The notes beneath the pieces are model-generated. The model was not told the DNA's origin. It was given only the letters and a program-made list of their open reading frames with translations, and did no database searches. A stretch of DNA of 64,000 bases from the NCBI GenBank assembly GCA_020850695.1, contig JADZEF010000005.1, positions 1-64,000 of the forward strand, written 5' to 3'. Made by a program: the position numbers and the translations under genes. Positions 26,801-36,300 of this stretch are shown piece after piece; the first letter of the stretch is position 1, and each line of letters opens with the position of its first letter. The DNA is from Planctomycetaceae bacterium. GTDB lineage: Bacteria > Planctomycetota > Planctomycetia > Planctomycetales > Planctomycetaceae.

Positions 26801-27108
26801 GCGGGACGCGTGAGCAGTTGTTCCTCGCGGTGCGGATGGCGCTGGTGCGGCAGCTGCGCGATCAGGGGATCGACTTGCCGATGGTGCTCGACGACGTGCT
26901 GGTGAATTTCGACCAGGAGCGAACCGAGGCGGCGCTGGAGACGCTTCGCGAATTCGCGGCGCAAGGGCAGCAGATCCTGCTGTTTACCTGCCACCGCCAT
27001 GTGGCGGATCTGGGGGCGTCGCTGGGATGTGAATCAATCCGGCTGCCCTCTCGCTCGACGGAGGGCGAAGATTCGGCCGAGCGTCGCGAAGAGCGACGGG
27101 CGGGTTGA
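23890..27108 (+). CDS. YhaN-like SMC/Rad50-type ATPase with central membrane hairpin
   Basis: 1072 residues. Walker A is GPNEAGKST at 31-39. Long coiled coils run about 180-480 and 560-900. Two hydrophobic helices interrupt them near 494-517 (MLLWFFALGGAAAAVLGFY) and 524-545 (LAGLMWAFLGLTCGGLAWAV), a YhaN feature absent from SbcC. The C-terminal half-site has the ABC signature QLSSGTREQLFLAVRMAL (near 966) and Walker B LPMVLDDVLVNFD (near 996). It should be an ATP-driven DNA- or membrane-associated clamp working with the upstream gene, 87 bases away. Function of the YhaN family is not settled. Confidence 0.88.
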   Translation: MKIRNLSLDRYGVWRDVAIPFGEPGLHVLHGPNEAGKSTLMRFVRGVFYGFDRRVAGTGVRPGRDRLDASTEPASGSMTVDVEGERWLLTRSLLADMRRTDDAPADRGTLDVRSAEAGSRTRPVAGDWITQSLGGISESVYQRIFAVGLEELQQLGTLQADEVARQIYGVSLGPDGQRLLGAFERLEAESARLSSPDGRGLLQQLAEREATLRTELARFASDRDRYDSLHQEREELEDQIARWKSGQGDFERQLRGFDLLEEAWEPWQQVEALRRELKSLPRTRRFPEQGLERLQTLDAKLSDFTQHRDAARNEYRRLRARLGAMPKDPVADHRPRVQSLLDQREWVSAGQSRLANADAREAALKQELDKRLAELGPGWTLARIEALDTSPERFQQLATTAQRRQRATVSRNRLQRRLKGWSRSCRARAADVADRLKQLDAASLDHSLAEARDRITDLQEYSELRRKELEHESRGIEVRDNLRTLDAKLVYPEWLPMLLWFFALGGAAAAVLGFYQGFQQNGLAGLMWAFLGLTCGGLAWAVKSHYEVAVQETAEPLHARRQRVDTELQQIEQQIDKLHRRSPWLKAAFGTRRVGDASTPWDDALKEAKERFAELERLAGIQQRVLARRQKLSGLRQRFQQAHRDVTTSRQQWCQTLKELGLPETLRTQEGMVAWQRVLEARARWLEWRMVSEPAQDHRSAVQAFQSRLQEAGRLMEVKLPQGRSPLEQLAFLEEQVGKLPQPAGERKGAAHEARQHYREWRSLASQVRKLRRERAALLREAGARSRREFERKSVAFHRRGELQELLAATESELEAVGAGESELAIVEDDLRSFDRDRHRERRAALVKERETAERGLQSAYERIGSLKQELKAMESDRRASDLRRALAQVESERAAAEEEWCALQAAGDALVELRGEYEKTCQPATLAAASEWLGRLTQGRYRNVWTPLGDRDLRVDDGQGRSWRVEQLSSGTREQLFLAVRMALVRQLRDQGIDLPMVLDDVLVNFDQERTEAALETLREFAAQGQQILLFTCHRHVADLGASLGCESIRLPSRSTEGEDSAERREERRAG

Positions 27109-27111
27109 TGC

Positions 27112-27249
27112 TCACCAGCCGTAGGTCTTCGAGATTTCCCAGGCGAGCAACCCACACGCGGTGGCGAGCGCGAGCCACGAGACGATCAGCAGGCCGCAAT
27201 AGACATCCATTTCCGGGGCGGCCGCGGCGGCAGTCTTCTTCTTGGCCAT
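27112..27249 (-). CDS. Small single-span membrane protein
   Basis: 45 residues: a basic/alanine start (MAKKKTAAAAAPEMDVYCGL), then a helix (LIVSWLALATACGLLAWEIS) and a short tail. The ATG at 27249 is chosen over upstream frame. It is third in a minus-strand run after two coiled-coil membrane proteins, 111 bases after the previous stop, and converges on the ATPase gene with 3 bases between stops. Function unknown. Confidence 0.65.
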   Translation of the reverse strand: MAKKKTAAAAAPEMDVYCGLLIVSWLALATACGLLAWEISKTYGW

Positions 27250-27360
27250 ATCGAGAGATCCGGAAAAGATGCGAGATTCACGAATCGGGCATGAACGTCC
27301 TGCGAGGCCATTCCCGAGCACGCCGTAGTTTGCGTCCGCGTCGGGTGGCGGTCGCCGAGA

Positions 27361-28218
27361 TCAGAGCCGCGAGGTGACGACGTCGCCCTTTTTGATTGTG
27401 CCGTTTTTGTTCTTCAGCACCACCGTTCCCACCGCCTTGTCGGGCCAGACGTTCGTGATGCGGATCTTGCCCAGGAACTTCGCTTCCCCATCGGTGCGGT
27501 AGACGAAGAGCTCGTGCCCCTTGCGGATGTCGTCGTCGGTGCCGATGGAAATTTCGACGAACTCGGTTCCGCTGTTGTCGAGGCGGCGGGTCTCGACGAC
27601 TTTCCCTTCGACGGTGGTCGGCGGCGGTTCTTTGCTGACCATCGAGCGGGGGTCGGTATCGATGCCGTGCTGTTGGAGCAGTTTCTCCAGGGTGGCCGTC
27701 CGCTGCAGAGTCCGCTCGTGTTTTTCGTTCAGCGCCTTGAGGGTGACCTGCGCGACGAAATTCTTGTCCTCGAGTTCGCGGTTCGTCGCGAGGAGTCCGT
27801 CGCGCGATTCATGCAGCGTCTTGTTCTCGGCGCGCTGAACGCGGGCTTCTTCCATCCGCTGCTTCTCGCCTTCCGAAGCGATCTGGGCCTGAATCCTCTG
27901 GCTGCCGATTTCGGTTTCCAGCGTGGCATTGGCCTTCTTCTGCTGGGCGAGATTCTGCATCACGTTGTCGCGCTGCGTCTCGGCGGCTTCGGCGCGGATC
28001 TTTTCCTGGTCGCGTTCGGTCGTGCGGGCCGCGAGTTCCTGACGCAGGGCGTCCTCCTTCGTCTTGGCGTCGGTGCGGGCTTTGTCCAGATCCTTCTGAG
28101 TCGTCTCCGCCTTCACTTTCCAGTTGGACTGGGCGGTGAACACAGCGCCCGCAAATGCGATGAAGCAGATGCTGAGGACCAGCTGGAAAACGACGAGGAT
28201 TTTTCCGACGAACGTCAT
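27361..28218 (-). CDS. Membrane-anchored coiled-coil protein with C-terminal beta domain
   Basis: 285 residues. A transmembrane anchor at about 5-29 (GKILVVFQLVLSICFIAFAG) is followed by a long charged coiled coil (about 33-190). A compact C-terminal domain at about 205-285 contains EISIGTDDDIRKGHELFVYR and GKIRITNVWPDKAVGTVV, repeating a beta-strand pattern like that of flagellar or secretion-associated barrel domains. The anchor puts the coil outside the cytoplasmic membrane. GGGAG lies about 7 bases before the ATG. It follows the next gene upstream by 130 bases, same strand. No family is recognised. Confidence 0.75.
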   Translation of the reverse strand: MTFVGKILVVFQLVLSICFIAFAGAVFTAQSNWKVKAETTQKDLDKARTDAKTKEDALRQELAARTTERDQEKIRAEAAETQRDNVMQNLAQQKKANATLETEIGSQRIQAQIASEGEKQRMEEARVQRAENKTLHESRDGLLATNRELEDKNFVAQVTLKALNEKHERTLQRTATLEKLLQQHGIDTDPRSMVSKEPPPTTVEGKVVETRRLDNSGTEFVEISIGTDDDIRKGHELFVYRTDGEAKFLGKIRITNVWPDKAVGTVVLKNKNGTIKKGDVVTSRL

Positions 28219-28348
28219 GGACGTGCTCCCGCGATTGGCGGCCCGACGGTGTTGATTCGGTGGTGTGCTGAACGGTTTGAGGCGAAGGCTCCGCCGTCAC
28301 CGCTGGAGATTGGCCTGCTTGAAAAAATCGACCCGCTGGGGACGATCG

Positions 28349-29137
28349 TTATTCGGACTTCTCGTCTGTCTTTTCGGCGGCGTCATCCTTCGGCTTTTCG
28401 GCTTCCGGCTTGGCGTCCTCCGCCTTCGGATCGGCTGCGGCGTTGTCGCCGGAATCGACGGCCCCCTGGGCCTGCAACTGGGCGACGCGGCTTTCCAACC
28501 GGGCTCGGTTGCCGCGCATGCGGACGAGGAGCGATTCCAGCTGCTTCTGCTGTTCTGTCAGGCGGAATCGGTCGGTCCGCAGATTGTCGAGTTCGTTCTG
28601 AAGTCGGAAGGCGTCGTTGCGTCGGCGTTCGATTTCGGCCCCGATCGCCTGCGCTTCCTGTCCCTTGGCGATCGCTTCCTTGCTGAGTCGATCGATCTCG
28701 GCGTCCTGGGCGGTCCGCTCGTCAATCAGCGCCTTTTCGCGCTTCTTCATCGCTTCGAGATCTTTTTGATTGAAATCCTTCGCCTCGGCAATTGTCGCCT
28801 GGAGCGGCGGAATGGCGCGATCGAGCTGAGCGATTTCTTCCTGCTGGACCTTCTTCAGGTCTTCCCGGGTTTTCACGACGGCGTCGCCCAACGCGACGGA
28901 GTTCTGGGCGACGGTCTGAACGGCGGGCGCCGCTCCGCCCTGTGAGCGGGGACGCCGCGTCTTGGACGACCACGTCGGAGTCTGCCCTTCCTGCCGCGTG
29001 AACTCGTAGTCTTTGAGCAATGCGGCTTCGCCGCGCCAGTTGGGGCCGCCGGCGAAGACCACAAACACCACGCCGAGCACGGCGATGCTGATGAACGCGG
29101 TGGCCACCGCGAGCACTTTGCTGAAATTCGTAAGCAT
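28349..29137 (-). CDS. Membrane-anchored coiled-coil protein
   Basis: 262 residues. An anchor helix at about 8-29 (VLAVATAFISIAVLGVVFVV) is followed by a linker with an Arg-rich stretch (TRRPRSQGG) and a long coiled coil (about 85-225). The tail is acidic and Ala/Lys/Glu-rich (about 230-262), probably disordered. The plan parallels the downstream gene at 27361, so the two may pair. The ATG at 29137 has AAGG 6 bases upstream. The gene is divergent from the giant-protein operon, with 605 bases between starts. Confidence 0.72.
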   Translation of the reverse strand: MLTNFSKVLAVATAFISIAVLGVVFVVFAGGPNWRGEAALLKDYEFTRQEGQTPTWSSKTRRPRSQGGAAPAVQTVAQNSVALGDAVVKTREDLKKVQQEEIAQLDRAIPPLQATIAEAKDFNQKDLEAMKKREKALIDERTAQDAEIDRLSKEAIAKGQEAQAIGAEIERRRNDAFRLQNELDNLRTDRFRLTEQQKQLESLLVRMRGNRARLESRVAQLQAQGAVDSGDNAAADPKAEDAKPEAEKPKDDAAEKTDEKSE

Positions 29138-29742
29138 CAGGAACCTTCCGGCCCGGCTGCGGCCGAGGGTCGAACTGGCGGCGATGGGCCCGCGCGAGTC
29201 ATCGCAAATCGCGATGCGAAAAGGCAACTCGGGCTAAGCCTAACCCGAAAACCGATTATAGGAGTGCCGAAAAAGACGAGTCAAACAGAATCTGTCGACA
29301 GGGAAAAATGGGCGTCCCGCAACGTCGGCAGAACCGGCGCTTTCCCCACGTAGCGACCTTTACAGGTTACGCCAGCAGCGACGCGCTCGACGGAATTAAC
29401 TCGAATTCCCGCGGCGGAATGATTCAACTTTCCCGTTCCAGGAGTGGAACGGCGTACGAATCTCCGTATTCCGCAGTTTGGGAAATCCCGGCGTGTTGCG
29501 GGGGAACCGGTTTCCCCGCCAGACGTCACAAGCTATGATCGCAGTGCGCTGGCCGTTCGGTCTCCCATCGCGCTCCGTTCGACGAAATCATTCGATTTCA
29601 ACACGATCCGCCGGATCCTGTCTCTCGTCCGGTCTTGTTTCAGGGCTTCGCGTTCCGCTTGGAAGTGATCCGGCGGTCGGCAGTTTGCCTTCCGTCGGCA
29701 GTCAGCGGGCCGCCTGTTCGTCCAACTCCATCGCTCTCACAG
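29138..29742. other. Divergent control region
   Basis: 605 bases between the minus-strand coiled-coil operon and the plus-strand giant-protein operon. A perfect 10-bp palindrome CTGTCGACAG (29292-29301) is present, but nothing shows it is an operator. Short open frames on both strands are unsupported. Both promoters must lie here, so it could co-regulate the two operons. Confidence 0.45.
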
Positions 29743-32700
29743 ATGTGGCGACGTCCGCTAATTTTCGCCGCCTGGGTCGGAGTCGTGTCGTTTGGCGCGA
29801 TTCTTCCGGCTCAGGATGCGACTTCCGGAGCAGGCAATGCGGGTGCGGAGCGCCCTGCCGGCACGCCCGCGTCGGCTCCTCCCGCGCCGCGTCCCGGGAG
29901 CGATGCCACCCGCGATCTCGGCGGTGCTCCGGCACGTTCGACGGAGAGCCTGCTGCAGACAGATATCATCTACCTGCCTGGGCCCCAGGGGGACCTCGTC
30001 CCGGTCCCGCTCGATGCCGACCTGCTGGATTACCTGAAGTCCCGCCGTCCGAAGGCCGATCCGCCGCCGACTGCGGCCCCCTTTTCGATTGCGCTGGTGC
30101 AGGTCGAAGGGGAAGCGGATGAAGACCGGGCCCAGTTGACGGCCCGCATCCAGATCCAGGTGAACGTCGATCACGAGTGGGTTCGGGTGCCCCTGGCACT
30201 TCAGGATGTCGTGCTGCAAAGCAAATCTCACCAGGGGGACGGCGAGGATGCCTGGGACGGATTCGACCGCGAGGCCGGTCATCGATGGTGGTTGCGAGGG
30301 CGCGGGAAACACGAAATCGTCTGTGCGTTCTCCGTCCCCGTTCGACGCCAGGGGAGCAGCCGGCGCGTTCAGCTTTCCCTGCCCGAAGCGGCCGTGACTT
30401 CGTTTTCGCTGTCGGTTCCCGGGCAGGCGACGGCAGCCAAGGCTTTGCCGGAAGGATCCTGGGTCCGCACAACCGTCAAAGGAAGCCGCTCGATCATCGA
30501 TGCCCGTGGACGGCTCGGTCGGTTCGACCTGACATGGCAACCGGTGTCAACCGAAGAGCAGACGCAGACTGTCCTCCAGTCAGAGACCTCGATTGCGCTC
30601 GACATCTCAGAAGAGTCCCTGGTGCTGGAGGCCGATCAGGCAATCGAAGCCGTGGAAGGAAGCTTTTCCGAGATCCGCGTCCGGATTCCGGCGGGCTTTG
30701 CGTTTCTCGACGTGGAAGAGAAATACAGCCGCATCGCCTCGGCACGCGACGAAGGCCCCGACCGTCCCGACTTCATTCTTGTGCAACTCATGGAGCCGAC
30801 CAAGGGGCCGGTCTTCCTACATTGGACGCTGGCCGCTGCGTTTCCCAAGGGGACGGGCCGGATCATCGTCGACGGGTTTGAAGTTCAGCAGGCCGTGCGG
30901 CAATCGGGCGAAATTCTGATCGGACCCGCGGACGGCTTTCGAGTCACCCGGCGCGAGGGGGAGGCCGGCTATGTGCACCGCTCGCAGCCCAGTGCGGCAC
31001 GGGCGTCGAAACCATGGAGCAGCGCCTGGCGGTTCCTCAAGCAGCCGTTCAAGCTCACGCTCGATGTGCAGGAAGTGGAAGCCTATTACACGGTGGAACC
31101 GCGCTGGAAATTGCACGTCGCGGGCGCTTATGTGGAGCTCGACGGCGTCCTGCAGGTGCACGTCGCCCGTGATCGCGGCGCCGTGCAGTCGTTGACGCTC
31201 GACTGGCCCGCGTGGAAAGGGGACGGCTGGATTCTGCAGACCGTCGAAGCCCCGCAGATCATTCAACGGATCGAAGTCGAGGACGCCGACGCCTCGGCCC
31301 GCATCCGTATCCGCCTCGAGGGGAGGAAGGTCGGATCGTTCCAGGTGCCGTTCCGTGCGCGAAGGCCGCTGGCCGCCGGGACAAACGCTTTCGACGTCAG
31401 CCTGCCGGCCGCCTTGTCGTCGGCTCGAGGTCCGTCGCTCGTGGATGTCACCTGCGATGAAAACCTGGAAACCGAGGTCCGCCGCATCCCTCCGTCAAAC
31501 AACGAGGCCGTTCCCAATTCGGCTGCGGCGAATGCCGCGGCGCCCAATCCCGCACCGGCAGTGGCCGCCAATCCCGCGGCGCCGCCGGCGGCCGCCGGAG
31601 GGCCGGACAAGGAAGATCGCGCAGCCAACTGGGCTCGAACCTGGAAGCTGCGAATCGACGATGCTTCTCCGCGGCTCGCCATCCGCACGATGGCCCACGA
31701 GCGCGTCGTCCGCTGCGAATCGACCGCTGACGTCACGGTTCGCGGCGACCGGGTGGAAGTCGCGCAGCGGATGCTGTTCCGGGTGGATTACGAACCGCTC
31801 GCGAAGCTCCGGCTCCTGGTCCCGCGGCACCTCGCCGAAAATCTCGGCGTCCTCTACAACGACAAGGACGTCCTCTCGACCACTCCCGTTTCCGCCGGAC
31901 TGGAAAGCGACCCGCGCGCCGTCGTTCGCGTGATGCTGCTCGAGCCTCGGACGGGCGAATTCTCCCTGGTGGTCCGTTACAGCATCGACATTCCGCCGGA
32001 CTCGTCGAGCGATGGCCCGGTGCGAACGGGCGCTCAATTCACCGTTCCGCTCATCATTCCGGATGAGACGACCGTCACCGCGACCCGGCTGCGTCTGAAG
32101 GGAGACCAGACGCGGTCGCTCGATGTCGTCGGCACGCAATTCCAGCCGGGACCCGCCACGGCCGACTGGCATACGTACCTCGCGCCGGGAGCATTTCCGA
32201 ATGCCAGCCTTCGCACGGACGCCGTCAACCGCCGGGCGACGGGCGCGATGGTGGTGGAGCGGCTCTGGGCTCAGACGCGGCTCGATCCGTCCGGAGCGGT
32301 GGAAGGGCGGATGTGGCTGCGGGTGGACGGCGCGACACGCGTCTTTCCGTTGACGGTTCCCCCATCGGTCGAGCTGTTGCAGGTTCAATGGAACGGTGTC
32401 GAGATCGATCGACGAGTCTCCGGCAGGTCATCCAATGCTTCCGACGAAGCGGAGGCTTCACTGTTCGATCTCTTCCTTGATGACAATGACGTTTCGTCGG
32501 GCCTGCTCCTGCTGGTCTGGCAGCAGACGGGTCTCAGCCAGCCGGGACTGCTTCGCCAGCCGGAATTCCTGTTCCCGGCGCCCGAGGAAGGCATCCCCAT
32601 CCGCGAATCGGCCTGGGAATTGATTCTGCCGCAGGGCCAGCATCTCCTGACGTCGCCGGTTGGATACGCCGGCCGCTTCCGCTGGTTCTGGTCGCAAACC

Positions 32701-33357
32701 CACTTTCATCGAGTCGTTCTTCCCGAGTTCCGCTCGCCTGGCGAGTGGCTGGCCGCCGGTCTGCTCGTCTCGGGCCCACCCCGCCCCGGAGCGAGTGCGC
32801 GGACTAGTCTGACGCCTGCTGAACTCGCGCGGATCAACGACTCGCTATCCGTCGCCGGGGACGACGGGAATCACTACGTCTTCACACACATCGGCGGGCT
32901 CGGCGCGTCGTCCCTCGGCACGATCAGTTTCGCCATGCTGGTGCTGGCGGGCGCAGGAGCGGCATGGATGGGGGGATTGGTGCTGGTGAAGCTCCCCGCC
33001 GCACGGAACGCCGTGGTCATCCTTTCCGTCGGACTCGCTCTCGTGGCGATCGGTCTGGTGTTTCCGGCATCGTTCGCCCTGCTGGCTCAGCCTGCGGTGG
33101 CGGGGTTGATGCTGGCGGCGTTGATGGCGGGGCTCGAACGGATGTTGTCGCGCGATCGGGAGCCGCCGATTCTGACGATCAACGCCCCGAGCGATCCGGG
33201 CCGCGCGGCCCCGCGCGCGTCGTCCGTAGCGCGATTGAACGTGGGAGCCGGCATCCCCGAACCGACGCCCAGGTCGGACGTTTCGCGACCGGAAATCTCG
33301 CTGGGACGACCCGATCTGGCGGGCACGGGCTCGGCGGTGGGCGGAGCGCGACAATGA
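29743..33357 (+). CDS. Giant exported protein, one copy of the large module
   Basis: 1204 residues. A signal peptide at about 1-24 (PLIFAAWVGVVSFGAILPAQ) is followed by a low-complexity linker, then IIYLPGPQGDLVPVPLDADL and a long region predicted by eye to be beta-rich. A motif block near 304, GSFSEIRVRIPAGFAFLDVE, recurs in both halves of the next gene. An Ala/Pro linker lies near 590-620. Two to three membrane helices close the protein (about 1060-1135), followed by a basic tail. Most of it would therefore face outward from the membrane. No known domain is recognised. The ATG at 29743 starts the signal peptide. The stop overlaps the next start by four bases (ATGA), so the two are translationally coupled. 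Confidence 0.75.
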   Translation: MWRRPLIFAAWVGVVSFGAILPAQDATSGAGNAGAERPAGTPASAPPAPRPGSDATRDLGGAPARSTESLLQTDIIYLPGPQGDLVPVPLDADLLDYLKSRRPKADPPPTAAPFSIALVQVEGEADEDRAQLTARIQIQVNVDHEWVRVPLALQDVVLQSKSHQGDGEDAWDGFDREAGHRWWLRGRGKHEIVCAFSVPVRRQGSSRRVQLSLPEAAVTSFSLSVPGQATAAKALPEGSWVRTTVKGSRSIIDARGRLGRFDLTWQPVSTEEQTQTVLQSETSIALDISEESLVLEADQAIEAVEGSFSEIRVRIPAGFAFLDVEEKYSRIASARDEGPDRPDFILVQLMEPTKGPVFLHWTLAAAFPKGTGRIIVDGFEVQQAVRQSGEILIGPADGFRVTRREGEAGYVHRSQPSAARASKPWSSAWRFLKQPFKLTLDVQEVEAYYTVEPRWKLHVAGAYVELDGVLQVHVARDRGAVQSLTLDWPAWKGDGWILQTVEAPQIIQRIEVEDADASARIRIRLEGRKVGSFQVPFRARRPLAAGTNAFDVSLPAALSSARGPSLVDVTCDENLETEVRRIPPSNNEAVPNSAAANAAAPNPAPAVAANPAAPPAAAGGPDKEDRAANWARTWKLRIDDASPRLAIRTMAHERVVRCESTADVTVRGDRVEVAQRMLFRVDYEPLAKLRLLVPRHLAENLGVLYNDKDVLSTTPVSAGLESDPRAVVRVMLLEPRTGEFSLVVRYSIDIPPDSSSDGPVRTGAQFTVPLIIPDETTVTATRLRLKGDQTRSLDVVGTQFQPGPATADWHTYLAPGAFPNASLRTDAVNRRATGAMVVERLWAQTRLDPSGAVEGRMWLRVDGATRVFPLTVPPSVELLQVQWNGVEIDRRVSGRSSNASDEAEASLFDLFLDDNDVSSGLLLLVWQQTGLSQPGLLRQPEFLFPAPEEGIPIRESAWELILPQGQHLLTSPVGYAGRFRWFWSQTHFHRVVLPEFRSPGEWLAAGLLVSGPPRPGASARTSLTPAELARINDSLSVAGDDGNHYVFTHIGGLGASSLGTISFAMLVLAGAGAAWMGGLVLVKLPAARNAVVILSVGLALVAIGLVFPASFALLAQPAVAGLMLAALMAGLERMLSRDREPPILTINAPSDPGRAAPRASSVARLNVGAGIPEPTPRSDVSRPEISLGRPDLAGTGSAVGGARQ

Positions 33358-36300
33358 CCGTCCGCCTGACCTGCGTCGCGGCCGTCCTCCTGGGTTTCTC
33401 GACGGACTTCGTCGAACTCCCGGCTCTTGCCCAAAATGGGGCGGCTCCCGCCGCCAATGGCGATCTGCGCCGCCCGCTGTCGCTGCCACCCCTTCGGGAA
33501 GTCCATGTTCCTCGAGATCGGCTGGCCGACTGGCTTCGTTCCGGTCAGTGGTCACCCTTGAGCATCGAGGACTATCTCGCGCTGCGGAAGGCGACAGACC
33601 CTGCGGTCGAAGCTCCCGCCAACTGCTACTTCGAACGGGCCACCTACGAAGCCACGCTGGTTGACGGCGGCTTGCGTCATGGAACCTTCCGGCTAGAGGC
33701 GGTGCGCACGGCGAAAGAGGCCGCTCTGGCTTCTCTCGAACCGCACTCGTTTGTCCTGGCCGATCTCTGCTGGAGTGACGGCGCGGCGGTCTGGGGGGCC
33801 GACATTTCCGGTCGTACGCAACTCGTGGTCGATCGTCCCCGTGGTTCGCTGAGGGGGCGGTGGTCTCATGCGGGAAGAAAGCTGGCGCGGGGCGTCGTCT
33901 TCGACCTCAATTTTCCGCCGGCGTCGGCGTCGTCTCTGCTGTTGCGGATCCCGAGTGGTTTCCGGGTCAGCGCCGGCGCCGGAGATGTCCGCGGTCCGCA
34001 GCCTGCCGCGCAGCCCGGCTGGTCGCTCTGGCACATCGATCTCGGCGCGCGCAGCCAGACTCGGCTGCAGGTCTCGGCCGAAGAAGATTCTTCCACGAGT
34101 CAGACGCCGCTGGCACTCGTCCACAGCGACGTCACCTGGGACATCCGCGAGGAAGGCCTGCGATATGTCGGCCTGTTCGACATCGAGGTGGTCAGCGGGC
34201 AGGTCTCCGACCTGGAGTTCGATCTGCCCGCCGACCTGACAGTTCACCGGGTCACCTCCGGCGGAGAGGCGACGCTGGCGTGGTCGTCCGAAATGAACGC
34301 CGCGCGGCAACGCCTGAAGGTCCGGTTTCCGGAGCCGCAGCGCGGAAAACTTCGGAGCCTGCTCCTGGAAGCGACGGCGCCGGTCCGTCTCAACGAGCCA
34401 TGGCCGCTGCCTCGCGCCGAGGTCATGAAGTCGCTCTACCTCGAAGGACGCGCTGCGGTGCGCCTCGAGAACCCGCTGGAATTCCAAGGGATCACTCCTC
34501 GCGAATTCGTTCAGACGGGCATCTCGCCCAATGACGGCGAATCCGAATCCATCATCTTCCGGCAGGATACCGCATCCGCCGAGCTGGCGCTGCAACTCGG
34601 TTACCCATCGCTCGCCCTGTCGAGCCGTGTCCTCTCCGAGCTGACGCTGGCCGACGACCACTGGACCAATCGCTCGGAAATCGAATGGCGCGCCATCTCG
34701 GCCAGCACCTTTCAGGTCGCCGCCGATTTCCCGCGTGACTGGGACGTTCTCGAAGTCCGCGCGACGGGCGAGTCCGGGAAGGAGTTTCCGCTGAGGTGGG
34801 ACGTGGTCCGCAAGGTCGAGGGACGGCGACGGCTGGTCATCGACTTTGCGGAGCCGTTGACGTCCGCGGCGCCGCGGGTGATCAGCGTCGTCCTGCGACA
34901 ACTCGGTCCCTCGTCCGAAGGACTTGTGGAGCTTCCGGTGCTGAGGCCCGTCGCGGCCGCGACGCGGCACGCGGTCGTCGTCGCGTCCGAAACCACTGGA
35001 CTCCCCGAATCCAGCATCCCATGGCCGGCGGCCGGCGACGGTCTTCGCGAGTTCGAGCCTTTGCCGCTGCTGGCGGAGCTCCGCAAACGCACAACGACAC
35101 CCGCACGGGTGCTGTTCTGGACTGACGCGCCGGGGGCGGAAGGTGTCCGCTTGCGAGAGGATTCGCGCGCAGTGCGGGCGCAGACCTGGATCACCGCCGA
35201 GATTGCCGAAGACCCCGTTCGACATTCGATTGTTTGTCGCATCGATCCCGCCGGACGCGCGCTCGATGTCGTCCATGTGTACCTCACCGGGTTGCTTATC
35301 GGGGGTGACGAAGGCGATTCTCAGGAAGGCCCTGTCCATTGGCAGGGGGAAGAAGGAATGAGATTCCGAGCGACGCGGCTGGAAACCGCTCGCCACGCCG
35401 ATTGGGGACTTCCGGACACGGGTGAGCTCTGGGAAATCCGCTTCTCTGATGCTCAGTCCGCCCCCTTTCGACTCCTTGCCGCGGGATCCGCTCCTCGCAC
35501 GCCGGCGTTTCAGCCCGTCCTGGCGTTCATCCCGGAAGCCTCGCAGCTTGCGGGTGGCATCGAAATCGTCAATGCGTCGCGCCGCCGCTTCGAGATCGTG
35601 CCGCGCGGCGCAGTGCCGCTGACCGTTCCGGCAGCCAACCTCGAACGCGAACGCGTCGGCCTTCCCACGGCGACGGTCAGCCGGTCGTGGCGTTACGAGA
35701 ATCTCTCGGACCAGCTTCAGATTTCACAGGCAGAATCCGACCGCGAGGCGCCTGCCGCAGTCAAGTGCCTCTTGCGATCGCGTTGCAACGACGAGGCGCG
35801 CGCAGACCTGCATCACGCGAGTTTTCGTCAATGGGGGGGGCGCACGTCCTCGCTCCTTTCGTTCCAGCTCGCCGCGCCGGCGCGCTTGTTGTCGGTGCGG
35901 GTCGATGGCGAGCTGCTGGCGACAAGGCGGGATGAGCCGACGGGAAACTACCTCGTGCCGATGTCCGAGGATCGTCCCTGGAAAGAGCTCTCCATCGAGT
36001 ATTCGACTCCCGCCATCGAGCCCGGGCTCTGGCTGGATCGCTCAATCGTCGTCCCGCAGTTGCCGCTCGAATGCGTCGACTTTCGCTGGGAGTTCTGGCT
36101 GCCTGACGATGTCCGTCCGCAATCGGTATCCCCCGACTTGGCGCTCGTCATCCGTCCCGAGCCTCTCTCGTGGCGGCAACGCCTGTTTGGTCCATTCGGT
36201 CGAACTTCCCGCGAACGGGTCTTCGATCCGCTTCACCCGCTCCGGTCCGACGCCGCGGTCGAGAGTCTGCCGGACGCCGATGATCGAGACGCGACGGAGC

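Noticed and set aside
22570-27108. Anti-phage nuclease-ATPase system (SbcCD- or Gabija-like)
   Set aside because: Pairing and order fit the housekeeping YhaO/YhaN type, and the nuclease motifs are largely lost. No other defence genes are nearby.
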